From positions 1-12,231 of the forward strand of contig DKKP01000416.1 in NCBI GenBank assembly GCA_002455335.1: 12,231 bases of DNA. The letters run 5' to 3'. The notes below the pieces were generated by a model that searched no databases, had not been told where the DNA came from, and worked only from the letters and a program-made list of their open reading frames with translations. The first letter of the stretch is position 1; each line of letters begins with the position of its first letter. Below are positions 6,642 through 12,231 of this stretch, piece after piece. This DNA is from Anaerolineales bacterium UBA6663 (GTDB lineage: Bacteria; Chloroflexota; Anaerolineae; Anaerolineales; UBA6663). The position numbers and the translations under genes are program-made.

Positions 6642-8438
6642 TCAGCCGGCGAGGATCGTCTGGGCGGTTTCGACCGGGTGCGCCACGACGAGCGGCAGCG
6701 TCACGACAAACGTGGTGCCCTGGCCGACGCTGCTGGAGACTTCGATCCGCCCACCCAGCAGTTGCACGAGCTGCTGCGTGATCGCCAGGCCCAGGCCATA
6801 GCCGCCGTGCTCGCGGGTCAACGTGCCGTCGGCTTGCCAGAACGGCTCGAAGATCCGGCCGATGTGCTCGGGGGCGATCCCGGCGCCGGTATCGCTCACC
6901 GTCAGGCGCCAGTGGTCTGCCGGGCCGGTTTCGACGCGGACCGTGACGCCGCCGCGTGAGGTGAATTTGAGCGCATTACTCACAAGGTTCGATGCGATCT
7001 GTAACAAGCGCTTTGAGTCGCTCATGACCTCAGACGGGAGGTCAGGATCGAGCGCGACTTCGAGTTCGAGGCCTTTGTGCGCGGCGGTGACCGCGAACTG
7101 CTGGCGGATCGCCTCGACCAGGTCGATCGGCCGAGTCGACTCGACGCTGACCTGCAGCCTTCCGCTCTCGGACTGGGCTTGCTCGAGCAATTCGTTGACG
7201 AGGCGGGTGAGGAAGTGCGTGCTCTGGATCACGCGCTGCGTCGCCGAACGCTGACGCTCGCTCAAGTCGCCGTAGGCCCCCGATTCCAGAAGCTCGGTGT
7301 AGCCAAGGATCGCGCCAAGAGGCGTGCGCAACTCGTGGCTGACCTTGGCCAGGATCTGGCCCTTCAACTCGCTGGCCTCGATCGCGCGATCGCGAGCGGC
7401 AGCCAGGGCCTGTTCGCCCTGACGTTGAGCCGTGACGTCGCGCACGACGAGCAGACGCCCTGCCGGATGCCGATCGTCGAAGAGCTCGGTGCTTCGCGCG
7501 AGCAGCCAGTGACCGTCTGAAGATTGCCAGAGCCGTTCGCCGATCTGGGGGGCGCGGCCCAGGGCCATTAACTCGGGCCAGTGCTCGAGGACGGATTCGT
7601 CGAGCCGGCCGATCAGCTCGGTGCCGCCATCGAGCAGCGCCTCGGCCGCAGGGTTGAGGTCGACGATGCGTTGCGCGGGATCGAGCACGATCACGGCATC
7701 GCCCAACCCGTCGACCACGGCCTTGCGCGCCACCGGACGGATATCCAGAAAACGATAACGGAAGATCGACCAGGCCTGGAACAACGCCGACACAGCGAAC
7801 CCGAAGGGGGTCGGGTCGAGGTTCGGGATCGGCATCAGCTTGAAGATGTATGCCAGATTGCCCATCCAGGGGGCCAGCGAAGCGGTTACCAGAAGCCCGA
7901 TCTGCCAGCGATACAGATGCGGCAGCCGCCACAAGCGACGGATGAGCAGCACCGTGCCTACCAGGAGCTGGGCTTGAGCCGAGATCCAGTTGACCCAGAA
8001 GAACAGGCCATAGGTGAAGCTCAATGCCGGAAACGGCCCCGAGGAGTCGAGCGAGATCGTCTCCCATACCAGGCCGTGGCGCTCGGTCGTCCAGACCAGC
8101 AGCACGGTCACCACAGGCACAAACAGCAACAGGCCGTGCCAGCGCGGGCGGAACCAGCGGCCCTGATCCGTGATCTGTAGAGAAAGCGTCAACCAGCCGT
8201 AAGGAACAAGCACGATCCCGAAGTACTGGACCTTGCCCCAAAAGACTTTGCCCTCGACCGTGGGCGCGATCAACTCAGCCAGATAACCGAGCGACCAGAC
8301 CGCCGCGGCCAGTGTGAGCACGAGGAAGGCTTTGCCGCCGGGCGTTGTGCGATGACGCCAGGCGTAGAGCGTCAGCGAGATCGTGATCAGGCCGGACGCC
8401 GTCAACATGACGACGCCAAAGCCGAGCGGGCTCAACAT
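6642..8438 (-). CDS. sensor histidine kinase, 7TM-PAS-HisKA-HATPase (paralogue A)
   Basis: A 598-residue membrane histidine kinase. I chose the ATG at 8438 because GGGAGG lies 4 nt before it; a GTG at 8453 is weaker. Residues about 5-230 form the 7TM N-terminal sensor (hisK_N_7TM type, unknown ligand), ending with LDPTPFGFAVSALF and IFRYRFLDI. A PAS-like domain follows (about 236-338; AVIVLDPAQRIVDLNPAAEALL). The HisKA domain has SHELRTPLGAILGY with phosphoacceptor H368. The ATPase domain shows the N box (N484, N488), DTGAG (516-520), the F box EPFWQADG and GYGLGLAI (547-554). All catalytic motifs are intact. There is no receiver domain and no response regulator in the window, so the partner is elsewhere. 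It is the second gene of a tandem kinase pair, 36 nt after paralogue B. Confidence 0.93.
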   Translation of the reverse strand: MLSPLGFGVVMLTASGLITISLTLYAWRHRTTPGGKAFLVLTLAAAVWSLGYLAELIAPTVEGKVFWGKVQYFGIVLVPYGWLTLSLQITDQGRWFRPRWHGLLLFVPVVTVLLVWTTERHGLVWETISLDSSGPFPALSFTYGLFFWVNWISAQAQLLVGTVLLIRRLWRLPHLYRWQIGLLVTASLAPWMGNLAYIFKLMPIPNLDPTPFGFAVSALFQAWSIFRYRFLDIRPVARKAVVDGLGDAVIVLDPAQRIVDLNPAAEALLDGGTELIGRLDESVLEHWPELMALGRAPQIGERLWQSSDGHWLLARSTELFDDRHPAGRLLVVRDVTAQRQGEQALAAARDRAIEASELKGQILAKVSHELRTPLGAILGYTELLESGAYGDLSERQRSATQRVIQSTHFLTRLVNELLEQAQSESGRLQVSVESTRPIDLVEAIRQQFAVTAAHKGLELEVALDPDLPSEVMSDSKRLLQIASNLVSNALKFTSRGGVTVRVETGPADHWRLTVSDTGAGIAPEHIGRIFEPFWQADGTLTREHGGYGLGLAITQQLVQLLGGRIEVSSSVGQGTTFVVTLPLVVAHPVETAQTILAG

Positions 8439-8442
8439 CGCG

Positions 8443-8448
8443 CCTCCC
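8443..8448 (-). promoter_or_regulatory. ribosome-binding site of kinase paralogue A
   Basis: GGGAGG on the minus strand, 4 nt before the ATG at 8438. It favours this ATG over the in-frame GTG at 8453, which lies upstream of the site. Confidence 0.65.
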
Positions 8449-8474
8449 GGCACACCCGATCGAGGTGGTGAAAC

Positions 8475-10295
8475 TCAGTGAGACGCGGCATCTTCTCTGA
8501 CCTCGGTCGGCACAACGATATCGGTCGCTGCCAGCCCCGTCGGCAGCCAAACCGTGAATTGACTTCCCTGTTCGACTTCGCTCTCGACGCTGACCGAACC
8601 GCCCATCAACCGAGCCAGCTCGGCCACGATCGCCAGACCCAACCCATAGCCACTGTGACGCCCCGTGAGAGCGTGATTGGCCTGCCAGAACGGCTCGAAG
8701 ATGTGCGCCTGAGCCTCGGCCGGGATGCCGACGCCTGTATCTCGGATCGTGATCGTCAGGCCTGGCTCGGGCGCCTGGCTCCACGTCAGCGCGCACCGCA
8801 CGCCACCGGCGTGCGTGTACTTCAGCGCGTTGTGCAGGAGGTTGTGAACGATCTGTTGCAGCCTGGCTCCATCGACGATCACCAGCGCCGGCAGGTCAGG
8901 GCTGATGCTGTGCTCGAAGCTCAACCCGGCCACGCGCGCCTGCTCGCCGATTTGGGCGCAGAGCGGCTCGAGTTGGGTGCGAAGATCGATCGCCTGTGGG
9001 TTGAGCCGGATACGCCCTGCCTCGAGCTGAGCCTGGTCGAGCAGGTCGTCCACGAGCCGCGCAAGGTAATTGGCGCTGTGGATCACGCGCTGAGTTGCGG
9101 CCTGCCCGCGTTCGGTCAGATGGCCATAGGCGCCGCTCTGAAGCATCTCGGAGTAACCCAGGATTGCGCCGAGCGGTGTGCGCAGTTCATGGCTGACCTT
9201 GGCCAGCAGTTGCGTCTTCAGACGGCTGGCCTCGAGTGCTTCGTCGCGGGCGCGGCCGAGATCGCGCGCGCTCTGTAGCGACTCGGTGATCTCGCGCAAC
9301 ACAAGCAGTCGACCGCTGGCGCGGGTCGGGCCATCGGAAAGCAGGGCGCGCCTGGCCTCGAACATGCGCCCGTCTTTGCCCAATGCGATCTCGGCCCTGC
9401 CCTCACCCGGCTCGCCCGCGAATGTCAAGAGCTCGGGCCAGTGCGCCAACGCCTGGGCCAGGCCGTCGCCGACCCGTGCCCGGGGATCGAGCACGGCCCG
9501 CGCCGCCGGGTTCGCCTCGACGACGCGGTTCTGCGGGTCGACCACGATCACGGCCTCGAGCATGGTCGCGAGCACCCGCATCCGCGCCACAGGCATCGGG
9601 TCGAGCAAGCGGTAGCGGAAGATATCCCAGCCGAGCGCCAATGCCGAAAGCGAGAACGCGAACGGCGTCGGGTCTAGCCCGGGCAGCGAGATCATCCCGG
9701 TGAGGTAGATCAGGTTGATGAACCACGGAAACAGCGAGGCGAAAACCAGAACGATGGCCTGCCCACGGTAAAGATCGCTGGCCCGCAGGACGTGGCTCAG
9801 GAAGCGGGCCGTGCCGATCGCCAGCATTAAGTAGGAATAGGCGAAGTGGACCCAGAACCAGGGTCCGTACGTCACACGCAGCGCCAGAAGCGGCTCGGGG
9901 CCCGAGAGCTCGAACGACTTCCAGTGCAATCCATGCCACTGCGTCGTCGCCAGGATCACGAGCGTCGTCAGCGGCATAACCAGGAGCAGGCCGATGCGCG
10001 ACGGGGCCAGCCACCTAGAGCGGCTGTCATGCATCTGCTGGGCGTAGGCGAACCACAGCACAGGCACCGTGACGATGCCCACGTATTCGACGAGCGCCCA
10101 AAGGAATTTGCTCGTGAGATCGGCGCCGATCAACTCACCGGCATAGCCGCCGAGCCAGATCGCCAGCGACACATTGACCAGGCTGAACAGCCGGGCGCCT
10201 GTCGCGCGTTTGCGCCAGGCATAGACCGCAAATCCGCTATGGATGACCGCAGTGGTCACCAGAAGCACGAGGAGATAAGGCGCCGCAGTTTGCAT
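8475..10295 (-). CDS. sensor histidine kinase, 7TM-PAS-HisKA-HATPase (paralogue B)
   Basis: A 606-residue membrane histidine kinase with the same layout as the downstream one. The 7TM sensor covers about 5-230 (LDPTPFAFSLSALA, then DIFRYRLLD). A PAS-like domain follows at about 238-340 (AVIVVDPQNRVVEANPAARAVL). HisKA has KVSHELRTPLGAILGY with H369, and the ATPase domain has an N box (N485, N489), DTGVG (519-523), EPFWQA and GYGLGLAI (549-556). The ATG at 10295 is best: it puts the first helix at the same distance from the start as in the paralogue. A weak GGAAG lies 10 nt upstream, and an in-frame GTG at 10319 is possible. The frame stays open far upstream, but only as antisense of the NYN gene. 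It is probably co-transcribed with paralogue A. The signal and the response regulator are unknown. Confidence 0.92.
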   Translation of the reverse strand: MQTAAPYLLVLLVTTAVIHSGFAVYAWRKRATGARLFSLVNVSLAIWLGGYAGELIGADLTSKFLWALVEYVGIVTVPVLWFAYAQQMHDSRSRWLAPSRIGLLLVMPLTTLVILATTQWHGLHWKSFELSGPEPLLALRVTYGPWFWVHFAYSYLMLAIGTARFLSHVLRASDLYRGQAIVLVFASLFPWFINLIYLTGMISLPGLDPTPFAFSLSALALGWDIFRYRLLDPMPVARMRVLATMLEAVIVVDPQNRVVEANPAARAVLDPRARVGDGLAQALAHWPELLTFAGEPGEGRAEIALGKDGRMFEARRALLSDGPTRASGRLLVLREITESLQSARDLGRARDEALEASRLKTQLLAKVSHELRTPLGAILGYSEMLQSGAYGHLTERGQAATQRVIHSANYLARLVDDLLDQAQLEAGRIRLNPQAIDLRTQLEPLCAQIGEQARVAGLSFEHSISPDLPALVIVDGARLQQIVHNLLHNALKYTHAGGVRCALTWSQAPEPGLTITIRDTGVGIPAEAQAHIFEPFWQANHALTGRHSGYGLGLAIVAELARLMGGSVSVESEVEQGSQFTVWLPTGLAATDIVVPTEVREDAASH

Positions 10296-10358
10296 GAGCG
10301 GTAAACTTCCATTATGCACGACAATGCCAAATTCGGCCTTGCGGGAGGATTTCTTTAC

Positions 10359-10375
10359 GTCAGCTTTACGCTGAC
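10359..10375. repeat. short inverted repeat upstream of kinase pair
   Basis: GTCAGC-TTTAC-GCTGAC is a perfect 6-bp inverted repeat with a 5-nt spacer, 64-80 nt before the kinase ATG. It also contains a TTTACG direct repeat (10354-10359 and 10365-10370). It could be an operator for the kinase operon or a small leader hairpin. Confidence 0.4.
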
Positions 10376-10408
10376 CATGAGAATGTGTGAAGTCTACTGA
10401 AATCGACC

Positions 10409-10436
10409 TTGAAAAAACCCTATAGACGATTACAAT
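10409..10436 (+). promoter_or_regulatory. probable promoter of NYN-cold-shock gene
   Basis: TTGAAA (10409-10414), 16 nt, then TACAAT (10431-10436): the best two-part sigma-70-type promoter in the window. Transcription would start near 10443, giving a leader of about 110 nt. The promoter sits within the inverted repeat listed at 10414-10454. Confidence 0.6.
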
Positions 10437-10454
10437 GGATACCAATAGGGTTTT
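10414..10454. repeat. inverted repeat straddling the NYN promoter
   Basis: AAAACCCTAT (10414-10423) and ATAGGGTTTT (10445-10454) are perfect 10-bp inverted arms around 21 nt. The left arm fills the -35/-10 spacer and the right arm covers the predicted transcription start. That geometry suits a repressor operator; as RNA it would fold only if transcription began further upstream. Confidence 0.6.
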
Positions 10455-10455
10455 C

Positions 10456-10485
10456 CCCCCTACAGCGAGGGGGAATTCCCTGTAG
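10456..10485 (+). repeat. overlapping alternative hairpins in NYN leader
   Basis: Three competing pairings overlap here. CCCCC (10456-10460) can pair with GGGGG (10469-10473), CTACAG (10460-10465) with CTGTAG (10480-10485), and GGGAATTCCC (10471-10480) is self-complementary. The stretch would lie in the 5' leader if the promoter at 10409-10436 is used. Confidence 0.5.
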
Positions 10486-10501
10486 ACATAAGCACCCAAT
10501 A

Positions 10502-10507
10502 TATACT
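10502..10507 (+). promoter_or_regulatory. possible second -10 box for NYN gene
   Basis: TATACT lies 46 nt before the NYN ATG, but no -35 match is found at the usual spacing. If used, it would give a leader of about 40 nt that skips the hairpins upstream. Confidence 0.25.
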
Positions 10508-10541
10508 GGTGGTGCCCCGCATAATCGAACAGCAGGTAATT

Positions 10542-10547
10542 AAGGAG
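10542..10547 (+). promoter_or_regulatory. ribosome-binding site of NYN gene
   Basis: AAGGAG lies 6 nt before the ATG at 10554, a near-ideal Shine-Dalgarno that fixes the start. Confidence 0.7.
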
Positions 10548-10553
10548 ACTTAG

Positions 10554-11618
10554 ATGACAAGCGCTACGGTTCCCACACGCGTGGGAGTTTTCGTTGACAG
10601 CGTCAATGTAACCCGAAACGGTGGCTATGGCATGCAGTACGACGTGCTGCGTGAGTTCGCCTGTCGCGGTGAAGGCCTGGCGATGCGGCTCAACGCCTAC
10701 GCGGCCTACGACGCAGAACGGGCCGAATCCGATAATCAGTATCGCATCAATCAGCGGAAGTTCTATGACGTCCTGCGCGAGCAGGGCTATAAGGTCATCC
10801 TCAAGAACGTCAAGTGGTATATCGACGAGCGCGGGGTGCGGATCGGCAAGGCGAACTCCGATCTCGACCTCGCAGTCGATGTGCTTTCGCAGTCGCAGAA
10901 CATGGATCGGATCCTGATCGCCACTGGCGATGGCGATTTCGTTCAGGTGGTGCGCGCGCTGCAAAGCCGTGGCTGTCGGGTCGAGGTCGTGGCCTTCGAC
11001 AACGTGTCGACCGACCTTCGCCGAGAGGCCGATCTGTTCCTCTCGGGCTACCTGATCCCGGGGTTGCTGCCGCTCGAAGGCGATGGCAATGTCAAGTGGG
11101 GCGAGGCCGGCGGCAAGGCGCGCGGAACGTGCTACTACTTCAATGCCGAGAAGGGCTTTGGCTTTGTGCGGTTCCTGAAGGAGATCGGCTCCAATCTGTG
11201 GGATGTCGACTCGCGCAAAATCGGCTCGCCCTTCGCGAGCGCCTTCTTCCATGTCTCCGAGCTGCCGCGTGGCGTATCGGCCGATGATCTGCCGAATCGC
11301 GACATGATCTTCGAGTTCGACCTTGCCAAGTCGAACCGGCCGCAGACCGGCGAGAACTACACCGACCTCTTGGCTACGCATCTTGTCCGAGCGCAGCGCG
11401 ATGGCGGTCGTGATGGCGCCGTGCGTAACGGCGGCGACGAGGGCCGCGGCGGCGAGGAAGGCACCGCAACGCCGCGACCCGAGGGCCGTGGCGAACGACA
11501 GCCGCGCTACAACGACCGCAGCTCACGCTCCGGCGAGAACGTCTCACGCTACAGCGAGAGTGGACGCGACAGCGGCTACGTCAGCCGTTATCTGGCGGAC
11601 ACCAACAACCGCGATTGA
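10554..11618 (+). CDS. NYN/LabA-like ribonuclease domain fused to cold-shock domain and RG-rich tail
   Basis: A 354-residue protein in three parts. Residues about 8-170 are a NYN (DUF88/LabA-like, PIN-fold) domain with the expected acidic metal-site residues: D15 in VGVFVDSVN, D103 and D105 in KANSDLDLAVDV, and D126 and D128 in ATGDGDF. Residues about 187-260 resemble a cold-shock domain: GTCYYFNAEKGFGFVRF (RNP-1) and AFFHVSEL (RNP-2), with a longer insert between them than in CspA proteins. Residues about 282-354 are low complexity, rich in Gly, Arg, Glu and Ser, with two SRY repeats, and are probably disordered. NYN proteins are RNases or RNA-binding proteins, so a cytosolic role in RNA decay or processing is likely; the target is unknown. 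It diverges from the kinase pair, and its promoter region is unusually structured. Confidence 0.88.
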   Translation: MTSATVPTRVGVFVDSVNVTRNGGYGMQYDVLREFACRGEGLAMRLNAYAAYDAERAESDNQYRINQRKFYDVLREQGYKVILKNVKWYIDERGVRIGKANSDLDLAVDVLSQSQNMDRILIATGDGDFVQVVRALQSRGCRVEVVAFDNVSTDLRREADLFLSGYLIPGLLPLEGDGNVKWGEAGGKARGTCYYFNAEKGFGFVRFLKEIGSNLWDVDSRKIGSPFASAFFHVSELPRGVSADDLPNRDMIFEFDLAKSNRPQTGENYTDLLATHLVRAQRDGGRDGAVRNGGDEGRGGEEGTATPRPEGRGERQPRYNDRSSRSGENVSRYSESGRDSGYVSRYLADTNNRD

Positions 11619-11652
11619 GGCTCGACCGGCCATCCCGGCAAGCGCGCGATCC

Positions 11653-11704
11653 ACAGGGGCGCCCTGTACAGCGGTCTGACCACCGTTGCGCAGGGCGCCC
11701 CTGT
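11653..11704. terminator. 14-bp stem-loop after NYN gene, possible terminator
   Basis: ACAGGGGCGCCCTG (11653-11666) and its exact reverse complement (11691-11704) enclose a 24-nt loop, which can itself pair CGGT with ACCG. It lies 34 nt after the NYN stop and 26 nt before the next promoter, as a terminator should. There is no U-tract on either side, so termination may be weak, factor-dependent, or the stem may serve as a 3' RNA stabiliser. Confidence 0.55.
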
Positions 11705-11729
11705 ATTCGCCTAAGGCGCTCGTTTTCGC

Positions 11730-11735
11730 TACAAT
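11730..11735 (+). promoter_or_regulatory. candidate -10 box for S41 protease gene (leaderless type)
   Basis: TACAAT, preceded by GC, ends 6 nt before the ATG at 11742. Transcription would start at the start codon. There is no Shine-Dalgarno sequence and no clear -35. It closely resembles the elp3 start region. Confidence 0.55.
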
Positions 11736-11741
11736 CGTTCA

Positions 11742-12231
11742 ATGCGCATCTATCGCCTGATCCCGCTGAGCGCGTTGTGGCTCTCGATGCTGGCGTGCAG
11801 CACGGTGTCGACCTTCAGCGCTACTCCGACACCGACGGCCGCGCCTCTGCCGACCCTGCCCCCGGCGCCGCCCACCGCAAGCCCGATCGACCTGCAGCTT
11901 CAGACCCTCGACGTGATCGATCAGGTGGTGACTGAAGCCTTCGTTCGCGAGGACCTCGATGGCGTGCCGTGGGCCGACGAGGTTGCCGCGGTGCGGGCGC
12001 AGGTCGGGGCCGGCCTCGATGCAGAGGGGTTCGACATCGCGATCCACGACCTTGTCGATAGCTTCCCAAACGATGCGGTGCAGTTTCTCAGCCGCGCCGA
12101 GCGCATCGAGCTCGAGGCCAATGCCAGCACGACCTATCAGGGGATCGGCGTGTACTTCGGCGTCCGTGGCGCGCCTGAGCCGCGCGTGGTCGTGCTCTCG
12201 GTCATCCCCGGTTCGCCGGCCGAGGCGGCCG
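11742..12231 (+). CDS. S41/CTP-type protease lipoprotein, N-terminal part (cut by window end)
   Basis: The first 163 codons of a gene that continues past the window. The N-terminus is a lipoprotein signal peptide (MRIYRLIPLSALWLSMLAC) with a lipobox ending at C19, followed by a Pro/Thr/Ala-rich linker (about 24-48). Residues about 52-125 form the helical segment typical of C-terminal processing proteases, with a pattern like that of their N-terminal cap (DVIDQVVTEAFVREDLDG). A PDZ domain then begins at YQGIGVYFGVRG (132-143), and VVVLSVIPGSPAEAA (149-163) is the characteristic PDZ ligand-groove stretch. The serine/lysine protease core is not in view, so the call rests on the N-terminal layout. 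It would be a protease on the outer face of the membrane. Confidence 0.75.
   Translation, partial: MRIYRLIPLSALWLSMLACSTVSTFSATPTPTAAPLPTLPPAPPTASPIDLQLQTLDVIDQVVTEAFVREDLDGVPWADEVAAVRAQVGAGLDAEGFDIAIHDLVDSFPNDAVQFLSRAERIELEANASTTYQGIGVYFGVRGAPEPRVVVLSVIPGSPAEAA

Noticed and set aside
7042..8241. 399-codon minus-strand frame inside kinase A
   Set aside because: It is an out-of-frame shadow of the kinase with Arg/Gly-rich noise and no start signal.
10296..11381. Long open frame on the minus strand upstream of kinase B, giving a 968-residue protein
   Set aside because: It is antisense to the NYN gene, has no domain or start signal, and the kinase has a good internal ATG at 10295 that matches its paralogue.

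Overview
The window is high-GC DNA in which genes are tightly packed on both strands. It reads like a chromosomal segment of a Chloroflexota bacterium (Anaerolineae/Caldilineae-like). The basis for this is a bacterial Elp3 tRNA-modification enzyme of the Dehalococcoides type, two histidine kinases with the 7TM N-terminal sensor common in that phylum, a NYN nuclease fused to a cold-shock domain, and several genes with a -10 box placed only 6-7 nt before the start codon. The phylum is an inference from gene content and was not tested. I saw no mobile element, CRISPR array, rRNA or tRNA. No stretch over 300 bp lacks a gene; the longest gaps are 5750-5993 and 10296-10553.

Left part, minus strand (29-4061). 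The order of transcription is right to left. An operon carries an anchored Ig-like/beta-propeller protein (4061-2625), a thiol-redoxin with an altered active site (2628-2107, GTGA overlap) and a 12-TM MFS transporter (2137-938). A second unit follows, with its own promoter: a secreted CAP (SCP/PR1, YkwD-like) protein (838-233) and a 62-aa two-helix membrane protein (217-29).

Middle. Elp3 (4103-5749) diverges from the propeller operon across only 41 bp. Both genes appear to have a -10 box almost touching the start codon, so both may be leaderless. After a 244-bp AT-richer gap comes a DoxX-type membrane protein (5994-6569) with a perfect AGGAGG ribosome-binding site. A perfect 20-bp stem (6588-6628) separates it from the convergent kinase genes and probably terminates transcription in both directions.

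Right part. Two paralogous 7TM-PAS-HisKA-HATPase kinases lie in tandem on the minus strand (10295-8475 and 8438-6642), with no response regulator nearby. Diverging from them is a NYN ribonuclease-like protein with a cold-shock domain and an Arg/Gly-rich tail (10554-11618). Its upstream region holds a good promoter whose core lies inside an inverted repeat, followed by further alternative hairpins. After a 14-bp stem-loop, an S41/CTP-type lipoprotein protease starts at 11742, again apparently leaderless, and runs off the window.

I did not find a clearly new multi-gene system. The best leads are the NYN-cold-shock-RG fusion with its structured control region, the recurrent leaderless start architecture, the single-Cys redoxin operon and the tandem orphan kinases.
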